A stretch of DNA of 64,000 nt from Lysinibacillus halotolerans. Lineage in GTDB: Bacteria > Bacillota > Bacilli > Bacillales_A > Planococcaceae. The DNA lies in the NCBI RefSeq assembly GCF_003711845.1, contig NZ_RHLQ01000007.1:1-64000 (forward strand). The letters are read 5' to 3'. Positions 27,852 to 37,403 of this stretch are shown here, piece by piece. Numbering within the stretch: the first letter of the stretch is position 1; each line of letters opens with the position of its first letter. The translations under genes and the position numbers were made by a program. The notes below the pieces were generated by a model that did no database searches, was not told the origin of the DNA, and worked only from the letters and a program-made list of their open reading frames with translations.

Positions 27852-29006
27852 ATGAAGGGGATATTTCAAAAGTCGTTTACTCTTATGCTCGTATTGATGT
27901 TATGTTTACTTACGGCATGTGGTGGGTCAAGCGCAGGTGAAGAAGGCTCAACGAATAGTAATGGTGGCACAATTCAAGCAAAAATTGGGGTAGTCTCCTA
28001 TTTAACTGGTGCTGGTGCAGCTTATGGAGAAGCCATTACAGAAGGTTTAAAATTAGCCCAAAGTGAAATTAATGAACAAGGGGAAGTTAACATAGATTTA
28101 GTAATTGAAGATTCTGCTGGGGAAGCGGAGCAAGCCCTTTCTGCTGCTCAAAAATTAATGAATGATGAAGAGATTCTTGCCATTATAGGTCCTACATTAA
28201 GTACAGAATTTTTTGCAGTAGCTCCTGAAGCAGATTTGAACGGCATATCGATAATGGGTACTTCCACTACGGCGGAAGGTATACCGGAAATTGGTGATTA
28301 TGTGTTCCGAAACTCTATCCCAGAAGCATTAGCTATTCCAACGGCGATGGAAAAAGCCGTTGAAAGAACAGGTGCGAAAAAAGTGGCACTTATTTATGGT
28401 AATGACGATGTTTTGACTAAATCGGGCTTCGATACAATGAAAAAGACAGCTGAAGAAATGGGATTGGAAATATTAACGATTGAAACGTTCCAAAAAGGAC
28501 AAAGCGATTATAATGCACAACTAACAAAAATTAAAAATGCAGATCCAGATTTAATTTTAGCCTCTGCATTATATAACGAAGGGGCTGTCATTATGGACCA
28601 AGCACGTAAAATGGGGATCGATGTACCGTTTGTTGGTGGCAATGGCTTTAACTCCCCTCAAGTACTTGAAATTGCTGGAGATGCAGCAAACGGTTTAATC
28701 GTTGCTACGCCGTGGTTTGGAGAGTCTGAAGATCCAAAAGTAGTTGAATTCAACAAAAAATATGAAGAAGCCTATGGAAAGCTGCCTGACCAATTTGCTG
28801 CTCAATCTTATGACGCATTATATATTTATGCAGATGCTTTAAAAAGAGCTGGTGAAGCAGATCGAGAACTGTTCCATGAAGCTTTAGCAGAAACGAAAAA
28901 TTTTGAAGGATTGTTAGGAAATTTTTCATTCGATGAAATAGGTGACGTTGTTATGGACGTTAAAGTTGTTGAAATAAAAGACGGAAAATTTGTTGAATTC
29001 CAATAA
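27852..29006 (+). CDS. livJ: Branched-chain amino acid ABC transporter, substrate-binding lipoprotein
   Basis: 384-residue lipoprotein held at the outer face of the membrane. The signal peptide ends in the lipobox LLTACGG (Cys near 24), followed by a Gly/Ser linker. The mature part is a type I periplasmic-binding fold: KIGVVSYLTGAGAAYGEAI, LVIEDSAGEAEQA, IIGPTLSTEF, and VPFVGGNGFNSP. Such proteins bind Leu, Ile, Val or related amides; the exact ligand is not shown by the sequence. It is the first gene of a livJHMGF operon; a gap of 97 bp before livH is typical, giving more binding protein than pore. Confidence 0.9.
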   Translation: MKGIFQKSFTLMLVLMLCLLTACGGSSAGEEGSTNSNGGTIQAKIGVVSYLTGAGAAYGEAITEGLKLAQSEINEQGEVNIDLVIEDSAGEAEQALSAAQKLMNDEEILAIIGPTLSTEFFAVAPEADLNGISIMGTSTTAEGIPEIGDYVFRNSIPEALAIPTAMEKAVERTGAKKVALIYGNDDVLTKSGFDTMKKTAEEMGLEILTIETFQKGQSDYNAQLTKIKNADPDLILASALYNEGAVIMDQARKMGIDVPFVGGNGFNSPQVLEIAGDAANGLIVATPWFGESEDPKVVEFNKKYEEAYGKLPDQFAAQSYDALYIYADALKRAGEADRELFHEALAETKNFEGLLGNFSFDEIGDVVMDVKVVEIKDGKFVEFQ

Positions 29007-29112
29007 TTGCACCTTTAAATAAGTGGAAATGAAAATGATTCATCTTTATGTAAAAAAATAAATTTCATTTTTGCCAATCGAAATAAAAAAATGACTTTAA
29101 AGGATGATGATT

Positions 29113-29994
29113 TTGCTTTTAGAACAATTTATTAACGGAATAACTTTGGGCAGCATCTATGCAATCGTTGCCCTAGGGTTTACGCTTGTTTTTGGCGTTT
29201 TAGGTATTATTAATATGGCCCATGGGGAAATTTTTATGGTCGGTGCCTTTGTAGGAGTGATGACGACAGGTGTTTTAGGTTGGCCATTATGGTTAGCCTT
29301 TGTTGCATCGATTGTCGTAACAGCAATTTTAGGTTACTTATTAGAAACTTTTACTTTACGACCTTTAAGGGGAAAAAGAGGGGTATCCCATTTGGCTCCT
29401 TTAATAAGTACGATTGGTGTTTCCATATTGCTTGAAAACTTATCCCATCATCTATTTGGGGCAGGTAATAAACCTTTTCGTACAGAGTTTGCGGAAATGA
29501 GTATTGAAATTGGTTCTATAACGATTTATATCGTTCAAATTGTCATTTTCGTTATTTCGATTATTTTAATGATCGGCTTATCGATATGGTTATCCAAAAC
29601 AAAAGCAGGTAAAGCGTTACGGGCAACAGCTGAAAATTTAGAAACAGCTAGTATTCTAGGTGTAGATACAAAGAAAATCATTACGTTAACGGTCATCATC
29701 GCCTCTGCAATGGGAGGCATAGCAGGAATATTAGTTGGAATGGCGTTTAACTCTGTCAGCCCACAAATGGGATTAGCTATCGGTTTGAAAGGTCTTGCCA
29801 TCATCATTTTAGGTGGAATGGGGAATGTCAAAGGTGCCATGGTGGGAGGATTAATTTTAGGATTATCGGAAACATTCCTCGTAGCATATGGTGATTCGGG
29901 TTACCGGGATGCCATCGCATTTATCATGATCATCGTCATTCTTTTATTAAGACCACAAGGTATATTCGGATCAAAGATAGTAGAGGGCAGGTGA
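29113..29994 (+). CDS. livH: Branched-chain amino acid ABC permease LivH
   Basis: Membrane channel subunit, about 293 residues with eight or so membrane segments. Starts LLEQFINGITLGSIYAIVALGF, the typical LivH opening, and contains the conserved NMAHGEIFMVGAF and, for contact with the ATPase, KALRATAENLETASILGVD. The TTG at 29113 lies 8 bp after SD aaagga; in-frame ATGs at 29104 and 29107 overlap the SD and are less likely. The end is four bases before livM. Confidence 0.92.
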   Translation: MLLEQFINGITLGSIYAIVALGFTLVFGVLGIINMAHGEIFMVGAFVGVMTTGVLGWPLWLAFVASIVVTAILGYLLETFTLRPLRGKRGVSHLAPLISTIGVSILLENLSHHLFGAGNKPFRTEFAEMSIEIGSITIYIVQIVIFVISIILMIGLSIWLSKTKAGKALRATAENLETASILGVDTKKIITLTVIIASAMGGIAGILVGMAFNSVSPQMGLAIGLKGLAIIILGGMGNVKGAMVGGLILGLSETFLVAYGDSGYRDAIAFIMIIVILLLRPQGIFGSKIVEGR

Positions 29995-29998
29995 GTGT

Positions 29999-30952
29999 AT
30001 GTTAGCTGATTTTATTAATCCATATCATTTACAAATTGCTTCATTTATATTAATCAATATTCTTCTTGCCATTAGTGTGTACGTCCCATTATCTTCGGGG
30101 CAATTATCATTAGGTAGCGCAGGATTTATGGGTGTCGGTGCTTATACGTCGGCATTGTTAACGATTCATTTCGATTTACCTATTTTTGTTGGTATTTTAA
30201 TAGGTGCTAGTGTTGCGGGATGTCTTGGCATTATTATCGGAATTCCATCTTTAAGATTATCAGGTGTTTATTTAGCGATAGCTACTTTAGGTCTTGGAGA
30301 GGTTATTCGAGTCATTTTTGTTAACTGGGAATCCCTTACGAAAGGATCGATTGGATTAACCGGTATTCCCCAAATGGGAAGGGAATTATTAAACTTGGCA
30401 CGGGATTTCGGTATTCAGCCTGCTATGTTCGGGTTAAGGAATAATCAATTTGTTTATTTAATGGTGTTTGTCATCTTGTTTATTTTAGTCACTGCAACGA
30501 TCTGGTTTGTTTTTCGCCAACAAAATTCCCGTGTAGGTCGATCCTTCTCATCAATCCAAATGGATGAAAAGGCAGCGGAATCTATGGGGATAAATATTAC
30601 TTACTTTAAAGTTCTTTCCTTTTCCCAAGGTGCCTTTTTAGCTGGGTTAGCGGGTGCATTGTTTGCCCATGTAATGGGATATATTTCTCCTTCCGATTTT
30701 TCCTACCATCGGGCTGTTGAAATTTTAATTTTCACTGTCTTCGGAGGTAGTGAAGTAATTATTGGTTCGATATTCGGTGCAATCTTTTTAACGTTAATAC
30801 CAGAAGTATTACGCTTTGTAAGCGAATATCGATATATTATTTACGGAATTATGTTAGTTATATTAATGGCCGTTCGCCCTCAAGGAATTTTAGATATTCA
30901 ATTATTAAGTAAGTTCAAAAGGTTGAAACGTTCTAAAGGAGGGGTCCGTTAA
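29999..30952 (+). CDS. livM: Branched-chain amino acid ABC permease LivM
   Basis: Second channel subunit, 317 residues. The family signatures LSLGSAGFMGVGAYTSALL, the IATLGLGEVIRVIFVNW helix and the coupling loop MDEKAAESMGINITYFK are visible. It ends in a basic KFKRLKRSKGG tail. Its TAA overlaps the livG ATG by one base (TAATG), so translation is probably coupled. Confidence 0.93.
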   Translation: MLADFINPYHLQIASFILINILLAISVYVPLSSGQLSLGSAGFMGVGAYTSALLTIHFDLPIFVGILIGASVAGCLGIIIGIPSLRLSGVYLAIATLGLGEVIRVIFVNWESLTKGSIGLTGIPQMGRELLNLARDFGIQPAMFGLRNNQFVYLMVFVILFILVTATIWFVFRQQNSRVGRSFSSIQMDEKAAESMGINITYFKVLSFSQGAFLAGLAGALFAHVMGYISPSDFSYHRAVEILIFTVFGGSEVIIGSIFGAIFLTLIPEVLRFVSEYRYIIYGIMLVILMAVRPQGILDIQLLSKFKRLKRSKGGVR

Positions 30953-31725
30953 TGGTTCTTGAAATACGGAACGTATCAAAAAACTTTGGTGGTATTCACG
31001 CTTTAAAAGATGTTTCCTTTCAAATTCAAGAAGGGGAAATTTATGGTTTAATAGGCCCGAACGGTGCTGGGAAAACGACGATGTTTAATTTAATTACGAA
31101 TATTTTTGAACCAACTTCAGGTCAAATTGTTTTTAATGACTCCAATATTACCGGTTTAAAATCTTATAAGATTACGGAACAAGGAATATGCCGGACGTAC
31201 CAAAATATTCGCCTCTTTTCCCAAATGTCCGCTTTGAAAAATGTGATGGTCGGTGGTCATTGTAGGAGCACATCTGGCGTATTTAGTAGTGTTTTCCGAA
31301 CAAAAAAGCAAAAGAGGGAGGAGAAAGCACTTACTGAAAAAGCGGAGGAGCTTTTAGATTTAGTTGGATTATTGGAGCATAAAGATGCATTGGCGGAGAA
31401 TCTTGCCTACGGTCAGCAAAGAAGACTTGAAATTGCTAGGGCGATGGCGAGTAATCCGAAATTATTATTATTAGATGAACCGGCAGCTGGGATGAATGAA
31501 AAGGAAACGGATAGTTTGTATGATTTAATCAAACTTATACAATCTAAAGGAATCACCGTATTAATAATTGAACATGATATGCCACTTGTTATGAAGCTTT
31601 GTGATCGGATAACGGTGTTAAATTTTGGAGAGAAACTAGCTGAAGGTACTCCATATGAAATTCAAAACAACGAAGCAGTTATTGAAGCCTACCTCGGTCG
31701 AGAGGAGGATGTAGATATTGCTTAA
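30952..31725 (+). CDS. livG: Branched-chain amino acid ABC ATPase LivG
   Basis: ATP-hydrolysing subunit, 257 residues. Walker A is GPNGAGKTT (about 35-43), the signature is LAYGQQRRLEIARAM, Walker B is LLLLDEPAAGM with the switch His in IIEHDM. The insert CRTYQNIRLFSQMSALKNVMVG is typical of LivG. The ABC signature departs from LSGGQ as usual for this family. Its end overlaps the livF start by 8 bp. Confidence 0.95.
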   Translation: MVLEIRNVSKNFGGIHALKDVSFQIQEGEIYGLIGPNGAGKTTMFNLITNIFEPTSGQIVFNDSNITGLKSYKITEQGICRTYQNIRLFSQMSALKNVMVGGHCRSTSGVFSSVFRTKKQKREEKALTEKAEELLDLVGLLEHKDALAENLAYGQQRRLEIARAMASNPKLLLLDEPAAGMNEKETDSLYDLIKLIQSKGITVLIIEHDMPLVMKLCDRITVLNFGEKLAEGTPYEIQNNEAVIEAYLGREEDVDIA

Positions 31726-32461
31726 ATTAACGAACGTCCAAACCTATTATGGACAGATTCAAGCTCTAAAAGGTATTGATTTAGAAGTACCTGAAGGTCA
31801 AATTATTACGTTGCTTGGAGCAAACGGTGCGGGAAAATCGACGACGATGAAAACGATAGCCGGAATTCTAAAGCCAAAAAAAGGGACGATCGAATTTTTA
31901 GGAGAAAATGTAACGGGATTAAGGCCAGATCAGTTACTCCGTAAAGGAATCGCCCTTGTGCCTGAAGGACGTGCCATTTTATCTTCAATGACAGTATTAG
32001 AAAATTTAGAGATGGGGGCTTATCATCGAAAGGACAAAGGGGTAAAAGAAGACATTGATAACGTTATGAAACGTTTCCCTATTTTGTTTGAAAGACAAAC
32101 TCAACTAGCCGGTACCCTTTCTGGTGGACAACAACAAATGTTAGCCATCGCTCGAGCATTATTATCTAAACCTAAATTACTTTTACTCGATGAACCGTCC
32201 ATGGGATTAGCGCCACTAATCGTGTCGGAAATTTTCACGATTATTAAAGAAATAAAAGAAGCGGGAACGACGGTGCTTCTTGTGGAACAAAATGCAAAAC
32301 AGGCTTTAAAAATTGCTGATTTTGGCTACGTTATGGAAACGGGGAAAATCATCATTGAATGGAAATCATCAGATTTATTAGCTGATTCTCGAATTGTAGA
32401 GGCCTATTTAGGAAGAAAATCAATAAAAGATCAAGAACAATTGCAAGATCAGGGGATATAG
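31718..32461 (+). CDS. livF: Branched-chain amino acid ABC ATPase LivF
   Basis: Second ATPase, 247 residues. Walker A GANGAGKST, LPEGR-type loop as LVPEGRAILSSMTVLENLEMG, the signature LSGGQQQMLAIARAL and Walker B LLLLDEPSMGLAP. It starts at a TTG (31718), 9 bp after SD agaggagg within livG. The C-terminal ~12 residues extend past the usual end (SIKDQEQLQDQGI). It completes the transporter. Confidence 0.95.
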   Translation: MLKLTNVQTYYGQIQALKGIDLEVPEGQIITLLGANGAGKSTTMKTIAGILKPKKGTIEFLGENVTGLRPDQLLRKGIALVPEGRAILSSMTVLENLEMGAYHRKDKGVKEDIDNVMKRFPILFERQTQLAGTLSGGQQQMLAIARALLSKPKLLLLDEPSMGLAPLIVSEIFTIIKEIKEAGTTVLLVEQNAKQALKIADFGYVMETGKIIIEWKSSDLLADSRIVEAYLGRKSIKDQEQLQDQGI

Positions 32462-32473
32462 ATTTTTTACAGG

Positions 32474-32509
32474 AAAAGGTGATGCGAAAAAATTTTCGCA
32501 TCACCTTTT
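32474..32509. terminator. Terminator of the liv operon
   Basis: Stem aaaaggtgatgcgaaaa / ttttcgcatcacctttt, near-symmetrical so it may also serve the convergent peptidase gene. Confidence 0.85.
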
Positions 32510-32526
32510 AACTTTTTAACAATTAG

Positions 32527-33618
32527 TTATGATAAAACAACTAATTCTTTTGTGAATTTCGTTAAAACTTCAACGCCGTTTTCAGTCACAACGACATCAT
32601 CTTCAATACGTACACCTGTCACATCGGCTTTATAAATGCCTGGTTCAATTGTAAAGACCATACCAGGAGAAAGTTCCATTTCATTCGTTCCTGTCACAGA
32701 TGGGAATTCGTGAACAGAAATCCCAAGACCATGTCCTAAACGGTGGGTGAAATATTCACCGTAACCGGCATCGCTAATTGTATCGCGGGCGATTTTATCT
32801 AAATCCATAGCTCGAACACCAGGTTTTACTGCTGCAATAGCTCCTTCATTTGCTTGGCGTACTGCATTGTATATTTCCTTTTGTGCTTCTGACGGTTCTC
32901 CAAAGGCAACAGTACGCGTAATATCTGAGCAATAGCCATCATAAATCACACCTAAGTCAAATAAAATCATATCGCCTTTTTGAATTTTTCGATCTCCTGG
33001 TGTACCGTGGGGAGATGCTGTTTTAGGACCGGAAAGTACCATCGTTTCAAAGGACATCGAACAACCCTTTTCTTTAATCGCATTTTCAATAGCCGTTAAA
33101 ATTTCCATTTCCGTTTTACCTTCAGCAATTTCTTTACAGCCTACTTCAATGGCATAGTCAGCTAAACTTGCCGCTTTTCGTAATTTTTCAATTTCCACTT
33201 CATCTTTAATAACACGATATTGGTTAATTTGATCGTCAAGACGAACAAAGTTTGCTTGTGGATATATTTGTTGAAGGGCTTCTAAACGCTCAACTGTTAA
33301 ATGGGATTTTTCGATTGCCATCGTTGTCATTTGGACTCCGCGGGATTGTACTGCCTGTGCAAGTAACTCCCAAGGGTTGTCTGTATCCAGATGGCCAATT
33401 ATTTCTCCATTCCAACCAGAAGCTTTCGCATCAGGTGCTTCCATTTTAGGACAGATTAAGAAAGGTTCAGCATCTTTAAAAACCATCACCCCTAATAAAC
33501 GTTCGTGGGGATTGCTTTTAAAATGGGAAAAGTAAAAAACGTTATCTGGTGTTGTAATAAAAGCTGCATCGTATTCATTTTCTTTTAAATAATTTTGTAG
33601 TTGATTTAATTTATTCAT
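32527..33618 (-). CDS. Xaa-Pro peptidase family protein (M24 metallopeptidase)
   Basis: 363-residue creatinase-fold peptidase, likely removing the N-terminal residue before proline in dipeptides or short peptides. The N-terminal creatinase_N domain (about 1-130) precedes the catalytic domain. All five metal ligands appear: two Asp in LFDLGVIYDGYCSDITRT, His in HRLGHGLGISVHEFPS, Glu in FTIEPGIY, Glu in GVRIEDDVVVT. The ATG at 33618 with SD aggaggg is preferred; a frame running 29 codons further upstream lacks an SD. Amino- versus dipeptidase activity cannot be distinguished. Confidence 0.9.
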   Translation of the reverse strand: MNKLNQLQNYLKENEYDAAFITTPDNVFYFSHFKSNPHERLLGVMVFKDAEPFLICPKMEAPDAKASGWNGEIIGHLDTDNPWELLAQAVQSRGVQMTTMAIEKSHLTVERLEALQQIYPQANFVRLDDQINQYRVIKDEVEIEKLRKAASLADYAIEVGCKEIAEGKTEMEILTAIENAIKEKGCSMSFETMVLSGPKTASPHGTPGDRKIQKGDMILFDLGVIYDGYCSDITRTVAFGEPSEAQKEIYNAVRQANEGAIAAVKPGVRAMDLDKIARDTISDAGYGEYFTHRLGHGLGISVHEFPSVTGTNEMELSPGMVFTIEPGIYKADVTGVRIEDDVVVTENGVEVLTKFTKELVVLS

Positions 33619-33801
33619 AAAAACCCTCCTCAAGATTTCAAAAAGATATATCCATTGTTTTGCACCGTTAGCTTGAACGGGGTACAATAAATACGAATAA
33701 TTCATATTTTAACACTTTTATATAGTATAGCAAAAAGAAGGAAAAAAGCTTATAAAAGCGGAATAAGTAAAATTGAACATCATATTTTAGGAGGATAAAT
33801 A

Positions 33802-34482
33802 ATGGAATTATTTTATCATGGACATTCAGTAGTTAAAATTAAAACAAATGATACGAATATTTTAATTGATCCTTTTATTCGTGGAAACGGTTCGACAGAT
33901 TTAAAAGTAGAGGAAGAAAAACCGGATGTTATTTTATTAACCCACGGTCATAACGATCATGTAGGTGATACAGTTGAGCTGGCGAAGGCAAATAATGCCC
34001 TAGTTGTAGCACCGAATGAGCTTGCCGATTATTTATCTTGGCAAGGGGTCAATACGCATGCAATGCATATTGGTGGTTCTTATCAATTTGAGTTTGGGAA
34101 AGTGAAATTTACACAAGCTTTCCATGGTTCATCGTATGTAACGGAAAATAATGAAATTATTTATACAGGTATGCCATCAGGAATTTTATTTTATGCTGAA
34201 GGATTCACAATTTACCATGCTGGCGATACAGCCCTTTTTGGTGATATGAAGTTAATTGGAGATCGTAACGAGATTGATGTAGCCTTTTTACCGATTGGTG
34301 ATAACTTTACAATGGGGCCTGAAGATGCTGCTTATGCTGTATCGTTGCTAAATCCAAAATCAGTAGTCCCAATTCATTACAATACGTTCCCGGTCATTCA
34401 ACAGGATCCAAAGCACTTTGCTGATTTAGTAAAAAATAGTAAAGTTCAAATTTTAAATCCAGGTGAAAAAGTAGAATTATAA
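33802..34482 (+). CDS. ytkL: Metal-dependent hydrolase, UPF0173 (YtkL), metallo-beta-lactamase fold
   Basis: 226 residues, the normal length of the family. The zinc motif is [10 protein letters not shown] (about 49-58), with further ligands at [15 protein letters not shown] and PIHYNTFP. Widely conserved in Firmicutes and archaea; the substrate is unknown. SD aggagg precedes the ATG. It is divergent from the peptidase gene and followed by its own terminator. Confidence 0.9.
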   Translation: MELFYHGHSVVKIKTNDTNILIDPFIRGNGSTDLKVEEEKPDVILLTHGHNDHVGDTVELAKANNALVVAPNELADYLSWQGVNTHAMHIGGSYQFEFGKVKFTQAFHGSSYVTENNEIIYTGMPSGILFYAEGFTIYHAGDTALFGDMKLIGDRNEIDVAFLPIGDNFTMGPEDAAYAVSLLNPKSVVPIHYNTFPVIQQDPKHFADLVKNSKVQILNPGEKVEL

Positions 34483-34520
34483 TTTTCCGATATAAATCGA
34501 ATAGAAATGGAAGTTATAAA

Positions 34521-34590
34521 AGAAAGTAGCGAAAGGTAATGGAAAGTTTGTATGTAAATCAAACTGGAATAGGCTACTTTCTTTTTTTCT
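34521..34590 (+). terminator. Long terminator of ytkL
   Basis: Outer stem agaaagtagc / gctactttct (34521-34530 and 34573-34582) encloses an inner agtttg/caaact hairpin and is followed by seven T residues. Confidence 0.8.
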
Positions 34591-34652
34591 ATACATAATT
34601 GAAATATGATACACTATTGGCAAGGAAAGATAGATGGGAATAGGTGATCGTA

Positions 34653-35960
34653 GTGTCTACAAAACATGAGAAAATATTACAATATATCGAATCGTTACCC
34701 GTTGGTGACAAAATTTCTGTACGCCAAATCGCGAAGGAAATGCAAGTAAGTGAAGGTACAGCTTATCGCGCAATAAAAGAGGCGGAAAATCGTCGATTAG
34801 TTAGTTCCATTGAACGGGTTGGGACGATTCGAATTGAAAAGAAGAAAAAGGAAAATATCGAACGTCTAACCTTCGCTGAAATCGTAAACATCGTAGACGG
34901 ACAAGTATTAGGTGGTAGAGCAGGATTGCATAAAACCCTTAATAAATTTGTCATTGGCGCTATGCAATTAGAAGATATGATGAGATACACAGATGCAGGA
35001 AATCTTTTAATTGTAGGGAACCGATTCAAAGCCCATGAAAATGCCCTTAAGGCTGGAGCAGCAGTATTAATAACAGGTGGCTTTGATACAACGGAAAATA
35101 ATAAGCGATTGGCAGATGAATTAGAACTGCCAATTATTTCGTCCAGTTATGATACGTTTACTGTAGCAACGATGATCAATCGGGCTATTTATGACCAATT
35201 AATTAAAAAGGATATTTTATTAATTGAAGACATTTATGTGCCGATTGAAGAAACTGCTTCGTTAAAAATTACCGATACAATAGCAGATTTCCACAAATTG
35301 AATTTACAAACAACCCACGGTGCATTCCCTGTCGTTACGAATGCTAACAAATTAGTCGGTATGATTACAGTGAAGGATGTTATTGGAAAATCGGAATATG
35401 AAACGGTCGATAAAGTGATGACGAAAAATCCAATTTCCGGTTCAATGAAAACGAGTGTTGCTTCGGCAGGACATCGAATGATTTGGGAAGGTATTGACTT
35501 ATTACCTATTGTAAATGAAGACGGTATTTTGCAAGGAGTCATTAGTCGTCAAGATGTATTAAAGGCGTTACAGCATGCCCAAAGACAACCACAACATGGT
35601 GAAACAATTGATGATTTAGTTAAAAGTGAAATGAAAGTAATGGGCGAAGAAGATGTGGTCGTAGAATTTACAGTAACCCCACAAATGACGAACCAATTTG
35701 GTGCGATTTCTTACGGTGCCTTTACGACATTACTTTCAGAAGTTGGAGCCTTTGCGTTGAAACGGAGAAAACGTGGAGATGCAGTGGCAGAAAATATGAC
35801 CATTTACTTTATTAAACCGGTTCAAATGGAAAGCGTATTAACGGTTATTCCTCATATTTTAGATATGAGTCGTAAATTCGTAAAAATGGACTTCGATGTT
35901 TTTCATGAAACGACTTTAGTTGGAAAAGCGATGATGATGTTCCAACTATTAGAGCGTTAA
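34653..35960 (+). CDS. ytoI: HTH-DRTGG-CBS-HotDog regulator-like protein (YtoI)
   Basis: 435 residues. Domains in order: winged helix (about 1-65; KISVRQIAKEMQVSEGTAYRAI), DRTGG domain (about 70-185), two CBS repeats (about 195-310; ADFHKLNLQTTHGAFPVV, MITVKDVIG, LPIVNEDGILQGVISRQDV) and a thioesterase-like HotDog domain (about 325-435). CBS pairs normally bind adenosyl nucleotides, which suggests a nucleotide-controlled DNA-binding protein. No target is known. The GTG at 34653, 6 bp after SD aggtga, is preferred over the GTG at 34644. Confidence 0.85.
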   Translation: MSTKHEKILQYIESLPVGDKISVRQIAKEMQVSEGTAYRAIKEAENRRLVSSIERVGTIRIEKKKKENIERLTFAEIVNIVDGQVLGGRAGLHKTLNKFVIGAMQLEDMMRYTDAGNLLIVGNRFKAHENALKAGAAVLITGGFDTTENNKRLADELELPIISSSYDTFTVATMINRAIYDQLIKKDILLIEDIYVPIEETASLKITDTIADFHKLNLQTTHGAFPVVTNANKLVGMITVKDVIGKSEYETVDKVMTKNPISGSMKTSVASAGHRMIWEGIDLLPIVNEDGILQGVISRQDVLKALQHAQRQPQHGETIDDLVKSEMKVMGEEDVVVEFTVTPQMTNQFGAISYGAFTTLLSEVGAFALKRRKRGDAVAENMTIYFIKPVQMESVLTVIPHILDMSRKFVKMDFDVFHETTLVGKAMMMFQLLER

Positions 35961-35971
35961 TCATTCAATAA

Positions 35972-36005
35972 AAAAGCAATATACACCGATTTGTATATTG
36001 CTTCC
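35972..36005. terminator. Bidirectional terminator between ytoI and ytpI
   Basis: aagcaatatac / gtatattgctt with A and T runs on the two sides, between convergent genes. Confidence 0.8.
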
Positions 36006-36011
36006 TTTTAC

Positions 36012-36317
36012 TTATTTGTTTAATTCGTATTCTTCTTTTACGAATTGTCCTTCGTGGCGAACTCGTTTGTAGCTTGCAAATGCTTCCATAAATCCAACTA
36101 GGATGAATACGGCTGCAATCATAAATCCAACGAGGGTAGGATAAATGATACAAGTATTTAAGCCGAATACCATGATAAAGAGTCCTAGGGCAACGCCAGC
36201 TTTTGCTTTGTACCATTTTTTACGAATCGGTAATGTGGAACGAAATTGTCTCGTTTTATAATAAAAATAAGCTACAAAGGATACAACGATAAAAAATACA
36301 AAAATATAGTTTAACAT
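36012..36317 (-). CDS. ytpI: Small membrane protein YtpI
   Basis: 101 residues with three membrane segments (about 2-20, 42-62, 66-84), separated by a basic loop FRSTLPIRKKWYKAK, and an acidic C-terminus. It matches YtpI in size and place (convergent with ytoI, before nrnA). Function unknown. The ATG at 36317 has SD ggaggt; an in-frame ATG 27 bp upstream lies before it. Confidence 0.8.
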   Translation of the reverse strand: MLNYIFVFFIVVSFVAYFYYKTRQFRSTLPIRKKWYKAKAGVALGLFIMVFGLNTCIIYPTLVGFMIAAVFILVGFMEAFASYKRVRHEGQFVKEEYELNK

Positions 36318-36441
36318 TTTTAACCTCCCATTAAGGTGCAACAATTGCTATATGTATGTAGTGCCTTCATTATTGTAACGATTTTTTATTAAAAAAGCTA
36401 ACACAACCAACAAAAAATAGTAGCTATAGGGGGAAATCCGC

Positions 36442-37386
36442 TTGAAATTACAAATCATCGACAAAATTGAACAATATGATACAATTATCATTCATAGACA
36501 TGTTCGTCCAGACCCAGATGCATACGGGTCTCAAATAGGTTTAAAAAGATTGCTAGAAAAGAACTATCCAAATAAAACGGTTTATGCAATTGGTGAGCAT
36601 GACCGATCCTTAACTTTTTTAGATACACCAGATAGCATTAGTGACGATGTATTTGAAAATGCATTAGTGATTGTAACAGATACAGCTAATACAGATCGTA
36701 TTGATGATGCCCGCTATACAAAGGGCGATTTTTTAATTAAAATCGATCACCATCCAAACGACGATGCTTACGGTGATTTATTATGGGTTGATACCAATGC
36801 CAGCTCTTGCAGTGAAATGATTTATGAATTATTCGTTGAAGGACAAGCATCTAAAGGTTGGGAAATGTCAGATAATGCTGCTCGACTAATTTTTGCAGGT
36901 ATCGTAGGTGATACTGGTCGCTTTTTATATCCGAGTGCATCCGTCCGTACTTTTGAAATTGCAGGTCAGTTAATCAAGTATAATTTTGATCGCAATGAAG
37001 TGTTTAATGGAATGTACGAAAAAGAACCTAATCTATTACATCTTCAAGGCTATATGTATGAAAACTTTGTAATGGATGAAAACGGGGCTTGTTCGATTAA
37101 ATTATCGAAGGATCTTTTACATAAATTCAACGTCACTGCTTCTGATACTTCCTTGTTAGTCGGTTCTTTAAGCAATATTAAAGGTGTTTGTGCATGGGTT
37201 ATATTCGTAGAAGAAGAGAATCAAATTCGAGTAAGATTACGTTCAAAGGGTCCTATTATTAATGAGTTGGCGAAGAAGTATAATGGCGGTGGCCATCCGT
37301 TAGCATCTGGTGCAACCGTGTACTCATGGGAAGAAGCGGAACGATTAATTGAAGATTTAAAAGTGCTTTGTCAAAATTATAACTAA
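36442..37386 (+). CDS. nrnA: Oligoribonuclease / pAp phosphatase NrnA (DHH family)
   Basis: Degrades nano-RNA of 2-5 nt and dephosphorylates 3'-phosphoadenosine 5'-phosphate. 314 residues. Mn-binding motifs: HVRPDPDAYGSQ (about 19-30), VTDTANTDR, DHHPND and GIVGDTGRF; the C-terminal DHHA1 domain ends in YNGGGHPLASGATV. It starts at a TTG (36442) with SD taggggga. B. subtilis ytrH and ytrI, which normally follow, are absent; dnaE starts 17 bp after the stop and is probably cotranscribed. Confidence 0.95.
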   Translation: MKLQIIDKIEQYDTIIIHRHVRPDPDAYGSQIGLKRLLEKNYPNKTVYAIGEHDRSLTFLDTPDSISDDVFENALVIVTDTANTDRIDDARYTKGDFLIKIDHHPNDDAYGDLLWVDTNASSCSEMIYELFVEGQASKGWEMSDNAARLIFAGIVGDTGRFLYPSASVRTFEIAGQLIKYNFDRNEVFNGMYEKEPNLLHLQGYMYENFVMDENGACSIKLSKDLLHKFNVTASDTSLLVGSLSNIKGVCAWVIFVEEENQIRVRLRSKGPIINELAKKYNGGGHPLASGATVYSWEEAERLIEDLKVLCQNYN

Positions 37387-37403
37387 TATAGGAGGGATGA
37401 AGT

